Made by a program: the position numbers and the translations under genes. From Vibrio methylphosphonaticus (lineage in GTDB: Bacteria; Pseudomonadota; Gammaproteobacteria; Enterobacterales; Vibrionaceae), in NCBI RefSeq assembly GCF_023634655.1, contig NZ_JAMKMS010000021.1, positions 1 through 64,000 on the forward strand: 64,000 nt of DNA, read 5' to 3'. The first letter of the stretch is position 1. The number at the start of each line of letters is the position of its first letter. Of the stretch, positions 54,098 to 63,213 are shown in pieces. The notes beneath the pieces are model-generated. The model was not told the DNA's origin. It searched no databases and saw nothing but the letters and a program-made list of their open reading frames with translations.

Positions 54098-54520
54098 TTG
54101 AACAACAAAGTAAAGTTTTTATTCATTGCGCTTGCACTCGGTGCAGGCTTTGTGCTGCCTAATTTGCTCAATAAAGCGAAAACCATGCATGTCGACTTAA
54201 GTGAATACTGCATGTTATCGACCAAACTTTGTGAGCAAGATGGCGTTAAAATTCAACTCAACAAAGACCGAGCTCACCCATTGATGCCCGTTGAAATACA
54301 AGTGTTCTGGCCAAATGCTGAAGCCGAGCAGCTACTCGTGTCTTTACAAGGTAAAGAAATGGATATGGGTGTGGTGAAATACCAACTAGACATGATTAAA
54401 CCAAATGTCTATCAAGGTGAAATTGTTCTGCCAGTCTGTACTGAAGATAGTATGACATGGTACGGCACCATCGCTGAAGGCGAGAACTCAGTGCAAGCGG
54501 CAGTAAGGATGACGCGATGA
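54098..54520 (+). CDS. hypothetical membrane-anchored protein of the SCO1 operon
   Basis: The start is TTG 54098 with AGGG upstream. The 140-residue product has an N-terminal signal anchor (FLFIALALGAGFVLPN) and a soluble domain with three Cys residues (YCMLSTKLCEQ and VLPVCTED). It overlaps the SCO1-type gene by 4 bp (ATGA), so the two are translationally coupled. I do not recognise the family. By association it is a periplasmic helper in copper delivery or cytochrome oxidase assembly. Confidence 0.72.
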   Translation: MNNKVKFLFIALALGAGFVLPNLLNKAKTMHVDLSEYCMLSTKLCEQDGVKIQLNKDRAHPLMPVEIQVFWPNAEAEQLLVSLQGKEMDMGVVKYQLDMIKPNVYQGEIVLPVCTEDSMTWYGTIAEGENSVQAAVRMTR

Positions 54521-55128
54521 ATAAAAAATGGTTACTGCTACTTGTTGGCGCTTTTGCTGTTGGTATCGCAGCGAATATCGTCCTGCAACAACAAAAAGAA
54601 TCCGGCCAACAAGCCGAGGCTGAACGTCAGATCGAGAAAACATCAAATGCAGTATTGTATGGAGAAAATGATAAGCCTATCGCTGTCTTTGACCAACAAG
54701 ATCCCCGAACCCGTATCGTCTATTTCGGTTTTACGCGCTGCCCCGATGTTTGTCCAACGTCACTGGCCATGCTCGCTGGCGCACTCAATCAGATTGATGA
54801 AGCAAGTAAAGCGACCATTCGGCCTGTATTTATCTCTCTCGACCCTGAGCGCGACGCCGCCACTGCATCGGCTGAATATGCTCACTATTTCCACCCGATG
54901 ATCGAAGGTTTGTCCGCCCCACTAGACGTTACCACACCACTGGCTCATCGCTACGGCGTCATATTTCGCAAAACAGAACTAGAAGGCTCCAAGCTTGGCT
55001 ATACCCTTGACCATAGCTCTTACTTCTATTTTCTAAAACCCGATGGTACTTTGATTGAGAAAGTGCCTCACACCCTAACTCCAGCTCCTATTATTGAGGC
55101 GATTAAGCGACTGAATAATCAGGGATAG
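54517..55128 (+). CDS. SCO1/SenC-family copper/redox protein
   Basis: The 203-residue protein has one N-terminal membrane anchor and a thioredoxin-fold domain. It shows the copper motif CPDVCPT (CxxxC in FGFTRCPDVCPTSLAML) and the distant His in YTLDHSSYFYFL. SCO proteins deliver copper or reduce the CuA site of cytochrome c oxidase. It sits between an unknown anchored protein and a PCuAC chaperone, forming a copper-insertion operon. Confidence 0.93.
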   Translation: MNKKWLLLLVGAFAVGIAANIVLQQQKESGQQAEAERQIEKTSNAVLYGENDKPIAVFDQQDPRTRIVYFGFTRCPDVCPTSLAMLAGALNQIDEASKATIRPVFISLDPERDAATASAEYAHYFHPMIEGLSAPLDVTTPLAHRYGVIFRKTELEGSKLGYTLDHSSYFYFLKPDGTLIEKVPHTLTPAPIIEAIKRLNNQG

Positions 55129-55157
55129 AAACCATTACAACAAGAATCGGAATCCAC

Positions 55158-55616
55158 ATGAAGCTCAACAAAACACTCTTATCTCTTCTTGCCCTTGCAC
55201 CGTTATCATTTGCCAACGCGGCAATTGATGTGAATGACGCTTACGCACGTGCTACCGCGCCAAATGCGACAACCAGTGCGGTGTTTGCCACCATAGAAAA
55301 CACCAGTGACCATGCCAGAACCTTGGTTAAAGCAAATTCCCAAGCCGCAGCGGTGGTCGAACTTCATGATGTGGTTATGGACGGTGAAGTGATGCAAATG
55401 CGTCAAGTTGAGAGTATTGAGATCCCTGCTAATGGGCATATCATGTTAAAACCCGGCAGCCTGCATATCATGCTGCTGGATATCAATGAACCGTTAATAG
55501 AAACCCAAACGATTGATGTTGAATTGACATTTGCTAATGGTGAAGTACAAGTGGTGACGGTACCAGTGAAAAAAGTCATGGCGGGCATGAGCAAAATGAA
55601 ACATGCGCATCATTAA
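55158..55616 (+). CDS. PCuAC periplasmic copper chaperone
   Basis: The 152-residue protein has a signal peptide (LLSLLALAPLSFANA) and a PCuAC domain with the Met/His copper site. HDVVMDGEVMQM supplies His and Met residues, and LKPGSLHIMLLD supplies the distal HxM. It passes Cu(I) to SCO1 and the oxidase CuA centre. It is the last gene of the trio, 29 bp after the SCO1-type gene. Its C-terminus is Met/His/Lys rich (MAGMSKMKHAHH), possibly an extra metal site. Confidence 0.93.
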   Translation: MKLNKTLLSLLALAPLSFANAAIDVNDAYARATAPNATTSAVFATIENTSDHARTLVKANSQAAAVVELHDVVMDGEVMQMRQVESIEIPANGHIMLKPGSLHIMLLDINEPLIETQTIDVELTFANGEVQVVTVPVKKVMAGMSKMKHAHH

Positions 55617-55707
55617 TACCTCCCTTAATTATTGCGCTTCCCCGTCATCATTATGACTTGAGAATTGGTTAGTATTTCATTTAAGTGACGATCCAACACA
55701 CTTACGT

Positions 55708-55742
55708 TTAAAAAATCCACCTTCTGATAAGGTGGATTTTTT
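55708..55742 (+). terminator. terminator of the copper operon
   Basis: AAAAAATCCACCTT pairs with AAGGTGGATTTTTT around a short loop, about 95 nt after the PCuAC stop. Confidence 0.88.
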
Positions 55743-56172
55743 ACGTGAAAAAGCCGCGTTGTTCACTGGCAAACGCTCATCCAAGCAATTCTCAACAAAG
55801 CACCATGAAAAGCACCTTAAGATGATAGCTAATTACATTCAGCCCACCCTTTTCCGTCAGTGCGTTGTTTATTCGCTCACCAAGGCAGCATCTATATTTG
55901 GGGCTTTACAACGCCCTTCGTTCACGATGCCGATCACTATTATGCTAACATGAGTAAGATTCCACTCATTAAAGGTGACTTCATGATTGTATTACACACC
56001 CACCTGACAGCATTAGTCGCCACTATGTAATCTTCCATTTTCTTGATTACTTAACGACTGATAGCCCGGTGTTGATAAACAGGGGTTACGTGCATACTGC
56101 ACACGCTTACATGTGTAAGTACCTAACCCTATTAGAAATATTCAAATAGTGTAAAACGCTTAGGTACCAACC
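55743..56172. other. leader region of rsgA with possible leader peptide and three-way RNA
   Basis: No full gene is supported. A short frame (ATG 55983, AAAGGTG upstream, stop 56028-56030, MIVLHTHLTALVATM) could be a leader peptide. Then GGGTTA (56083-56088) pairs with TAACCC (56124-56129), enclosing hairpins GTGCA-TAC-TGCAC (56090-56102) and CTTACA-TG-TGTAAG (56106-56119), a three-way junction ending 43 nt before rsgA. Confidence 0.35.
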
Positions 56173-57228
56173 ATGACTTCTATTTTCACTCATCCTATTT
56201 CCATCAACGAACTTGGCTGGAAATCGTACTTCCAACAACAACTCACACTTGATGACTATGACAACACGGTAGTCGGTCGTATTATTGCCCATCATCGCAG
56301 TGGTTATATCGTCTGTACTGAGGAGCAAGAACTTCATTTAGAGCACCACACTCAGCACCCTCCCATGACCGTCGGTGATTGGATATTGCTAGACAGCGAT
56401 CAGTTTTTTGTTCGCCTACTTGAACGTAAATCTTTATTTAGCCGTAAAGCACCAGGTTCAAAACTGGAAGAGCAGTTTATTGCTGCCAACGTCGATAGTG
56501 TATTTATTGTCTGCTCACTCAATGACGATTTTAACCTCAGTCGAATTGAACGATATCTAACCCTTGTTAATGAATCTCAGGCTGAAGCCGTCATTGTGCT
56601 CACCAAGTCTGATTTATGCCACGATGCCGATGAAAAGCGCCAACAAGTACAGAGCTTAGACCCTTTCTTAATCATTGAAATGGTTAACGCGTTGGACGCT
56701 GGTACATTAAGCGGGCTCGCTTCGTGGTGCCACCAAGGTCAAACCGTGGCATTTATGGGGTCATCTGGAGTAGGAAAATCAACCTTAGTCAACACCCTAA
56801 TGGCATCCGAAATCCAAGCAACCGGTGGTATTCGCGAAGACGACAGTAAAGGGCGTCACACCACAACCTCCCGCTCTATGCACAAGATGTCGCAAGGCGC
56901 ACTGTTGCTGGATACACCCGGTATGCGTGAAATACAACTTACGGCAAGCGAAGATGGACTAGCGGAAACTTTTAGCGATATTGAAGCATTAATCGCGCAA
57001 TGCCGCTTTAGTGATTGCCAGCACGGTAACGAGCCAGGATGCGCAGTACGCACTGCGTTAGAAACCGGAAATGTGGACGCAAGGCGTTTAGACAATTACT
57101 ACAAACTGCTTAGAGAGCAAGCTCATAATAGTGCTTCATTGGCAGAGAAACGCAGTAATGATAAGCAGTTTGGTAAATTTATTCGCTCTGTTCAAACCGA
57201 AAGCCGCAGTCTTAAAAAAGGCTATTAG
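56173..57228 (+). CDS. rsgA: RsgA/YjeQ-type circularly permuted GTPase
   Basis: The 351-residue protein has an N-terminal OB domain (to about residue 95). A GTPase domain in permuted order follows: LTKSDL (G4), then GSSGVGKST (G1), RHTTTSR (G2) and LLDTPGM (G3). A C-terminal zinc-binding segment follows ([14 protein letters not shown]). RsgA checks maturation of the 30S ribosomal subunit. Vibrio genomes often carry a second copy; its isolation from the usual orn/psd neighbours suggests this may be that paralogue. Confidence 0.93.
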   Translation: MTSIFTHPISINELGWKSYFQQQLTLDDYDNTVVGRIIAHHRSGYIVCTEEQELHLEHHTQHPPMTVGDWILLDSDQFFVRLLERKSLFSRKAPGSKLEEQFIAANVDSVFIVCSLNDDFNLSRIERYLTLVNESQAEAVIVLTKSDLCHDADEKRQQVQSLDPFLIIEMVNALDAGTLSGLASWCHQGQTVAFMGSSGVGKSTLVNTLMASEIQATGGIREDDSKGRHTTTSRSMHKMSQGALLLDTPGMREIQLTASEDGLAETFSDIEALIAQCRFSDCQHGNEPGCAVRTALETGNVDARRLDNYYKLLREQAHNSASLAEKRSNDKQFGKFIRSVQTESRSLKKGY

Positions 57229-57291
57229 GCATCCTACGATGTAAAAATTTGGCTCACTTGCCTTGCCACTAGTTTCATTGTCACCTCCCAC

Positions 57292-57318
57292 AGGCCCTAA
57301 TTACCAGGGCCTTCTTTA
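57292..57318 (+). terminator. terminator of rsgA
   Basis: AGGCCCT (57292-57298) pairs with AGGGCCT (57306-57312), followed by a T-rich tract. Confidence 0.7.
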
Positions 57319-57480
57319 TACACTAATTAAAAACAAATAATTAACATATAACACTATAAAAATGCACATGAAGCACTATTTCATACTGCATCTGAATTAA
57401 AACTGGACACATATGTTCGCAACTATATTATAACAACTGCAAACACACATTCTTACAATACAATTATAAAGGTACAAAAA

Positions 57481-58698
57481 ATGCAGAACTCTAGCTTGTT
57501 GGCCCGATATGCCAATGGCAATCTGGTGCTCCAGATCCTTGCGGGCATCATGTTCGGTGTTATCTTGGCGATCGTTTCTCCTTCAACAGCACAAAGCTTC
57601 GGGATGCTTGGTAGCTTGTTTGTTGGAGCATTGAAAGCCGTTGCACCCATTTTAGTCTTTATTTTGGTCGCAGCCTCGATTGCAAACCAAAAGAAAAACC
57701 AAACTACGCACATGCGTCCAATTATTATTCTTTATTTAATTGGTACCTTCACCGCAGCACTGACTGCTGTACTAATGAGCTTCCTTTTCCCAACAGAGCT
57801 TACATTAGTTGCAGGCGCCGAAGGGGCAACACCACCACAGGGCATCGCAGAAGTTCTGCACACGTTGCTATTTAAACTTGTCGACAACCCAGTTAGCGCA
57901 CTCATGAATGCTAACTACATCGGTATTCTCGCGTGGGCTATCGGTCTAGGACTTGCGCTGCACCATGCATCAGATACAACGAAAGCCGTTTTCGAAGACC
58001 TGAGTCACGGTGTTTCACAAATCGTACGTTTCATCATCCGTTTAGCACCATTTGGTATCTTTGGTTTAGTGGCAGCGACCTTCGCAACAACGGGGTTTTC
58101 TGCGCTAGCTGGCTACGCGAAATTGCTTTTTGTCCTACTGACATCAATGGCGATCATCGCGCTTGTGGTTAACCCAATCATTGTTTACGTCAAGACTAAA
58201 CAAAACCCATACCCATTGGTTTTTCAATGTCTTCGTGAAAGTGGTGTGACAGCATTCTTTACCCGCTCAAGCGCTGCCAATATTCCTGTGAATATGAACC
58301 TATGTGAAAAGCTTGAGCTAGATGAAGATACGTACTCCGTTTCTATTCCGCTAGGCGCAACCATCAACATGGCGGGCGCTGCAATTACTATCACTGTACT
58401 CACGTTAGCCGCGGTCCATACAATGGGTATCGAAGTGGATCTATTAACGGCGCTACTATTGAGTATTGTCGCTGCGGTCTCGGCGTGTGGCGCATCAGGG
58501 GTAGCAGGTGGTTCACTGCTGCTGATTCCACTAGCATGTGGGCTGTTTGGGATCTCTAATGACGTGGCAATGCAAGTCGTTGCGGTAGGCTTTATTATTG
58601 GTGTTATCCAAGATTCAGCAGAAACCGCACTAAACAGTTCTACAGACGTCGTATTCACCGCTGCGGTATGTAAAGCTGAGCAAGATAAGCTAATCTAA
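57481..58698 (+). CDS. sstT: serine/threonine:Na+ symporter SstT
   Basis: The 405-residue protein is a dicarboxylate/amino acid:cation symporter (DAACS) with the SstT start [21 protein letters not shown]. Conserved features include the Ser-rich [14 protein letters not shown] hairpin, [17 protein letters not shown], and [16 protein letters not shown] in the last helices. It imports serine and threonine with sodium. A good ribosome-binding site (AAAGGTAC) precedes ATG 57481 and a perfect terminator follows. Confidence 0.96.
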   Translation: MQNSSLLARYANGNLVLQILAGIMFGVILAIVSPSTAQSFGMLGSLFVGALKAVAPILVFILVAASIANQKKNQTTHMRPIIILYLIGTFTAALTAVLMSFLFPTELTLVAGAEGATPPQGIAEVLHTLLFKLVDNPVSALMNANYIGILAWAIGLGLALHHASDTTKAVFEDLSHGVSQIVRFIIRLAPFGIFGLVAATFATTGFSALAGYAKLLFVLLTSMAIIALVVNPIIVYVKTKQNPYPLVFQCLRESGVTAFFTRSSAANIPVNMNLCEKLELDEDTYSVSIPLGATINMAGAAITITVLTLAAVHTMGIEVDLLTALLLSIVAAVSACGASGVAGGSLLLIPLACGLFGISNDVAMQVVAVGFIIGVIQDSAETALNSSTDVVFTAAVCKAEQDKLI

Positions 58699-58708
58699 GA
58701 AGTTATGA

Positions 58709-58748
58709 AGCAAAAAAAATGGCAGCGAATATCGCTGCCATTTTTTAT
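58709..58748. terminator. terminator between sstT and the lyase gene
   Basis: AAAATGGCAGCGA pairs with TCGCTGCCATTTT around ATA, with A's before and T's after. It serves both convergent genes. Confidence 0.92.
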
Positions 58749-58797
58749 TCTCGTTAACTAGAACGACTTAATGATGCCGCATCATTAAGTCGCGTTC

Positions 58798-60879
58798 CTA
58801 GCTAAGGTCAATAGTGACGGATTCACCATCAACGGTAAGAAGTAACGTATCGCCTTCAACTTTATGCGATACTTCTACTTGCTGACCATTATTTTTGTTT
58901 GGCACCAACAGCGTTAAAATATTGTGCTGTTTAGCGGCTTTAAACTCAACTTCAACATGACGATGAACTTCTAGCCCTTCAAACTCATAAGGGTCAACCT
59001 CTCCAAAGCCTTCTACATTAGTAATAGAAGCAATGCGATCGGCTGATTCATTAATAAAGCTCACATCAAGGTGTGCTTTCTCGCCACGAATAGTAAACGC
59101 TTGATCTGCCACTTCGTTCGCAAACGTGGTGTGCATTAGCCAAGTCATGTCTTTTTCTTCAGTTAATGTGGCTTTATCTTGCATCACAAATAACTGACCT
59201 TTAACAAACCAAACTTTACGCTTGTAAGACTCGATCTCTGGAACGAAATGCTTGTAAGAACTCGTTGCGTCTCCTTCAACCATTTTCACGTCAGATTCAG
59301 TATCGAAATTGGTAATGTTACCGCCGGCTTCAATACAGAAGCGATCTTGGTGACCTTCATAACCAGTATTTTTGTTCTCGCCGTATTGCCCTTTCCCACC
59401 AAACAAAGGAAGGTTCTTAGAGAACGTATGACGACGCCATTTCGTATGCATATCAACACCAAAGCCACCATAGTAACCAGTGATTGATGCTAGCGTTTCT
59501 CCAAATGCATGTAAGGTAAATGCATTTTGATCACCGTGCGAGTGGCTGATTGAACCAAACGGAGAGCTCTTAAAGACCATATGAATATGCTCATCACGCT
59601 CTGTCATTTTGCTATGGAATGCCGCCCAACCGGTGATAGGGAATACCTTCAGCAATGGATCATTCGATGGTGCTTTTTCTTCAGGTGCATCCCAAAGAAT
59701 ATTAAAACGAAGATCGTCATACCCGAAATCCCACCAACCAAAGTTATAAAACTTAGTATGTGCTTCGGTATCGCGGCCTTTTAACTGATTGTAATACCAT
59801 ACGTACTCAGGCTTTTGGTTCACGCCCGCGTAGTGCTTAATATTGTAAGCTAGCTTTAATCCTGGGAAATCGCCAATTGATGACTGGTCACAAAAGCTTG
59901 CGCGCTTAGAGTGAACTGGCATGCAGTATAATGGGAAGTCGCCGGTATTTTCATAGAACGTCTTGTTAAACATATCGACGCCGGTGTATGCCTTAAGCAA
60001 GTCAAATGCTTCGCCAAGGAACGCCGTTTGCGTGTTCCAGTAATCAGGACCTTCTGCCCAACCACCGTCTTCGCCACCCCATGGTGGGTAATGCACTGCG
60101 TAGTACTCTAATGCATACGCGATGTACTCACCCGCTTTAGGGTGGTCATGGTACAAGGCGATACAAGTAGGAATAATCGCCGAAGAAATTGAACGTACAC
60201 CATGGCTATTTAGTGGGTTGTTAAGCAGATCAACCGTCACTTTAAGGTGGTGCATGATCTCATCTAAACGAACAACTAGCGCATCCTGAACGATTTGGCG
60301 CTCTTCATCACTAAAGTGACCGTGCAACCAATCGTAGCCCCACGCCATCGCCGCAACGACACGGAATGCAGCTTCATCGTTATAACCGCGTGAAGTCACG
60401 CCGTCTGGATCATAGCTCGCCAACTTCAGCGTCCACGCCTTAGCTTTAGCAATCAGCTGTTCATCTTCTTGAACAATACCTGCAATAGCTAGGTTACGAG
60501 TTGCGTTGAGAGCCATTTGGCAATCGACATACATTTGTCGCCAATATGGTCGCCACAATGACGCCTTGCCTACCGTTTCTTCAGGATAAGCTTGAGGCTC
60601 TTCATAAGGGGTGGTTTCAAGGAATTTTGCTGTCGAATTTGTATAGAACTCATCAAACATACAGTGTGACTTATCAGCCTGAACGTTACGCTTAAATTCA
60701 GCTAAGTCTTCAGCTTGAACAAGAAGGCGTGGGCGTGCTTCGCTCAAACTGTCTAAAAATGACAAGTCAAAATCGCGCTTTTGTACTTCGATTGGGAGTA
60801 GATCTACTAAGTTACCCGCTGAAGTATCATTCTCCAGCTTCATCTTTCTGATTGCATCAAGAGGTTCTTTATTACTCAT
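58798..60879 (-). CDS. heparinase II/III-family oligoalginate exolyase (PL15/PL17-type)
   Basis: ATG 60879 with GAGAG upstream is preferred over an in-frame TTG at 60897; the product is 693 residues with no signal peptide, so it is cytoplasmic. The N-terminal half is an alpha/alpha toroid (DUF4962-like: WRPYWRQMYVDCQMALNA, AMAWGYDWLHGHFSDEER, NNPLNSHGVRSISSA). The C-terminal half is the heparinase II/III beta-sandwich with SHSHGDQNAFTLHAFGE. The HSHGDQN and NSHG histidines are the usual catalytic or metal sites. Product would be unsaturated monouronate. Symporter and eda neighbours support alginate use. PL15 versus PL17 is not settled. Confidence 0.85.
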   Translation of the reverse strand: MSNKEPLDAIRKMKLENDTSAGNLVDLLPIEVQKRDFDLSFLDSLSEARPRLLVQAEDLAEFKRNVQADKSHCMFDEFYTNSTAKFLETTPYEEPQAYPEETVGKASLWRPYWRQMYVDCQMALNATRNLAIAGIVQEDEQLIAKAKAWTLKLASYDPDGVTSRGYNDEAAFRVVAAMAWGYDWLHGHFSDEERQIVQDALVVRLDEIMHHLKVTVDLLNNPLNSHGVRSISSAIIPTCIALYHDHPKAGEYIAYALEYYAVHYPPWGGEDGGWAEGPDYWNTQTAFLGEAFDLLKAYTGVDMFNKTFYENTGDFPLYCMPVHSKRASFCDQSSIGDFPGLKLAYNIKHYAGVNQKPEYVWYYNQLKGRDTEAHTKFYNFGWWDFGYDDLRFNILWDAPEEKAPSNDPLLKVFPITGWAAFHSKMTERDEHIHMVFKSSPFGSISHSHGDQNAFTLHAFGETLASITGYYGGFGVDMHTKWRRHTFSKNLPLFGGKGQYGENKNTGYEGHQDRFCIEAGGNITNFDTESDVKMVEGDATSSYKHFVPEIESYKRKVWFVKGQLFVMQDKATLTEEKDMTWLMHTTFANEVADQAFTIRGEKAHLDVSFINESADRIASITNVEGFGEVDPYEFEGLEVHRHVEVEFKAAKQHNILTLLVPNKNNGQQVEVSHKVEGDTLLLTVDGESVTIDLS

Positions 60880-60927
60880 GCTCACTCTCTTATTCAATGT
60901 TGTTTAACAAATTCAATATAAATCCTA

Positions 60928-60938
60928 TTGTAATACAA
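60928..60938. promoter_or_regulatory. candidate GntR/FadR-type operator before lyase gene
   Basis: TTGTAATACAA fits TnGT-N3-ACnA and lies inside the perfect palindrome ATTGTA-A-TACAAT (60927-60939), 49 bp before the lyase start. A close copy precedes the symporter gene. Confidence 0.65.
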
Positions 60939-60940
60939 TT

Positions 60941-61020
60941 ACGTCTATGAGGCGATATTTAACCTCTCATTTTTGAAGTAAATATGTCATTTTACTTGTT
61001 GTAAGTTCAATCATAGACGT
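60941..61020. repeat. distant 10-bp inverted repeat
   Basis: ACGTCTATGA (60941-60950) and TCATAGACGT (61011-61020) are perfect inverted copies separated by 60 bp in the lyase-symporter gap. Confidence 0.7.
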
Positions 61021-61039
61021 TGATACACATTAGGGGATA

Positions 61040-61071
61040 AAAAAGCCCATGCCTCGGGGGAGAACATGGGC
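61040..61071 (-). terminator. terminator of the symporter gene
   Basis: GCCCATG (61045-61051) pairs with CATGGGC (61065-61071). On the minus strand the structure is followed by TTTTTTA. Confidence 0.85.
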
Positions 61072-61098
61072 CAATAACTGTAGAGCGCTATTTGCTAT

Positions 61099-62862
61099 CT
61101 ATTTATTTACAGCTAACGACTCTCTTGCGCCTGCTTTTGAAGCATTGACTAACAAAATACCGACGGTCAATACAATCGTACCGCACAAGACGAACAATAG
61201 TCGGCCTGTTGGTTCGTTTGGAATCAGAGCCATTGCCAAGATACCAAAGCCAGCGGTGCTAATTAGTTTACCAAGCATTGAGCGTTGTTTAGTGTCAAGG
61301 TCTTGTTGTTCTTCACCTTCAGCCACTACTGGTGTATTCCAGTTAATAAACAACTGGTCAACTTCTTGCTCACGCTCAGCTGATAAGCCTTTGTAGAAGC
61401 GCGTCGTTAGTACGAAGTAACCACCCGTAAATATAACGTGAGCCGCTAAGCTTAGACCAACTTTCAAATCATTCCACTCACGTCCTGTTAGTGCTTGATC
61501 CAAACCAAATAGGTTTTCAATATGTTCTGCTTGTAGAGAAATACCGAAGATGTAAGAAACGAAACCAGCTACAACAAGTGTTGACCAACCAGCCCAGTCA
61601 GGCGTCTTGCGGATCCACATACCAAGTAGTGGTGGAATAAGCATTGGGAAGCCAATTAGAGCGCCGACATTCATTACAATATCAAACAAGCTTAAATGAC
61701 GTAGTGAGTTAATAAACAAACCAATACTAATGATTAAAATACCCATCATAATAGTGGTTATCTTACTGACAATAACCAACTCGCGCTGACTCGCTTCTTT
61801 ACGAAGGATTGGGCTGTAGAAGTTCATTACAAAGACACCAGCATTACGGTTCAAACCAGAATCCATTGAAGACATGGTTGCCGCAAACATTGCTGACATT
61901 AGAAGACCCACCATGCCCGCTGGCATCACATTTTGAACGAATGCAAGGTAAGCAGCATCACCGGCTTTATCGCCCATAGAAGCATACTGCAAAGCAAAAT
62001 CAGGCATGAATGCGCTAACGTACCAAGGTGGTAGGAACCAGATTAGTGGGCCAACAACCATTAGGATACAAGCAAGTCCTGCAGCCTTACGTGCGTTTTC
62101 ACTGTCTTTAGCACAAAGGTAACGGTATGCGTTGATACTGTTGTTCATCACACCAAATTGCTTAACAAAGATGAAGACAACCCAAAGCACAAAAATGCTG
62201 ACGTAGTTTAGGTTGTTACCTAACATAAAGTCGCCATCAAAATTCGCTACGATGTTTGAAATACCACCACCGTGGAAGTAAGCAGCAACCGCACAAGTAA
62301 TCGTTACGGCCATGATAACGAGCATTTGCATGAAGTCAGACGCAACTACGGCCCAAGAACCGCCTGTTACCGCCATTGCAACAAGTACAAGACCAGTCAC
62401 CACAATTGTCGTTTCCATAGGAATATTGAAAACTGCCGCGACGAAAATCGCAAGACCGTTTAACCAGATACCTGCTGAGATAAGGCTGTCCGGCATACTT
62501 GCCCATGTAAAGGCTTGCTCTGATGACTTACCAAAACGCTGACGAATCGCTTCAATGGCTGTAACCACTCGGAGCTGACGAAATTTCGGCGCGAAGTACA
62601 TATAGTTCATGAAATAGCCAAATGCATTGGCCAAGAAAAGAATAACAATGACAAAGCCATCATTAAATGCGCGTCCTGCGGCTCCGGTAAACGTCCATGC
62701 TGAAAACTGTGTCATGAATGCGGTTGCACCAACCATCCACCACAACATCTTGCCGCCCCCTCTGAAGTAATCACTCGTGGACGTTGTAAATTTTCTAAAC
62801 ATCCAGCCAATAGCGATCAAGAAGAAGAAGTAGGCAAGAACAACAAGAGTTTCAATAGTCAT
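61099..62862 (-). CDS. sodium:solute symporter (SSS family), probable alginate oligomer/uronate transporter
   Basis: The 587-residue membrane protein has about 13-14 transmembrane spans with SSS features (VLAYFFFLIAIGW, GATAFMTQFSAWTFTGAAG, DKAGDAAYLAFVQNVMPAGMVGLLMSAMFAATMSSMDSGLN, shortened core FAATMSSMDSGLN). The last is the sodium-site segment. The gene sits between the exolyase and eda, and its upstream operator matches that of the lyase gene, so it probably imports unsaturated alginate oligomers or monomers, like the Toa transporters of alginolytic Vibrio. Good ribosome-binding site (AAAGGCTG). Confidence 0.9.
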   Translation of the reverse strand: MTIETLVVLAYFFFLIAIGWMFRKFTTSTSDYFRGGGKMLWWMVGATAFMTQFSAWTFTGAAGRAFNDGFVIVILFLANAFGYFMNYMYFAPKFRQLRVVTAIEAIRQRFGKSSEQAFTWASMPDSLISAGIWLNGLAIFVAAVFNIPMETTIVVTGLVLVAMAVTGGSWAVVASDFMQMLVIMAVTITCAVAAYFHGGGISNIVANFDGDFMLGNNLNYVSIFVLWVVFIFVKQFGVMNNSINAYRYLCAKDSENARKAAGLACILMVVGPLIWFLPPWYVSAFMPDFALQYASMGDKAGDAAYLAFVQNVMPAGMVGLLMSAMFAATMSSMDSGLNRNAGVFVMNFYSPILRKEASQRELVIVSKITTIMMGILIISIGLFINSLRHLSLFDIVMNVGALIGFPMLIPPLLGMWIRKTPDWAGWSTLVVAGFVSYIFGISLQAEHIENLFGLDQALTGREWNDLKVGLSLAAHVIFTGGYFVLTTRFYKGLSAEREQEVDQLFINWNTPVVAEGEEQQDLDTKQRSMLGKLISTAGFGILAMALIPNEPTGRLLFVLCGTIVLTVGILLVNASKAGARESLAVNK

Positions 62863-63163
62863 TTTTACAGCCTTTTAAAGTTTCATAATTAACTGACCTA
62901 AGCATACCGTAATCTGGCCCCATTTGTACTACAATAAGTCTTTATCGTGATCTAATTCTCATGTTATTTTTTGCCAAAAAGCCCTAAAACACCTAAATAA
63001 ACGTGAATCAGTTCAAATAACACGCCGAATTAACCGAAATTAAACATCAAGCGCTCGCACATTAACATTTCATTAATCATACAATTGATTACAAAGTAAC
63101 GATTGCACTCAATTGATTAGTATGACAAATGCCTTATAAGAATAGCAGACTGATATAACAAGC
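62863..63163. other. symporter upstream region
   Basis: It holds the candidate operator at 62924-62934. A direct repeat of CAATTGATTA is at 63082-63091 and 63110-63119. AT-rich promoter DNA fills the rest, and no gene is supported. Confidence 0.5.
62924..62934. promoter_or_regulatory. candidate GntR/FadR-type operator before symporter gene
   Basis: TTGTACTACAA lies 62 bp before the symporter start. It matches the site before the lyase gene at 10 of 11 positions (TTGTAnTACAA), with CC 3-4 bp upstream in both. Confidence 0.65.
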
Positions 63164-63194
63164 AAAAAAAACGAGCCATTAGGCTCGTTTTTTT
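63164..63194 (-). terminator. terminator of eda
   Basis: ACGAGCC-ATTA-GGCTCGT (63171-63188) has T's on each side in the proper strand sense, so it is a strong bidirectional terminator after eda. Confidence 0.9.
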
Positions 63195-63213
63195 CGACAG
63201 AGAATAGCAAAAA

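Noticed and set aside
55732-55953. 73-codon open frame after the copper operon terminator
   Set aside because: It starts inside the terminator stem and lacks a ribosome-binding site.
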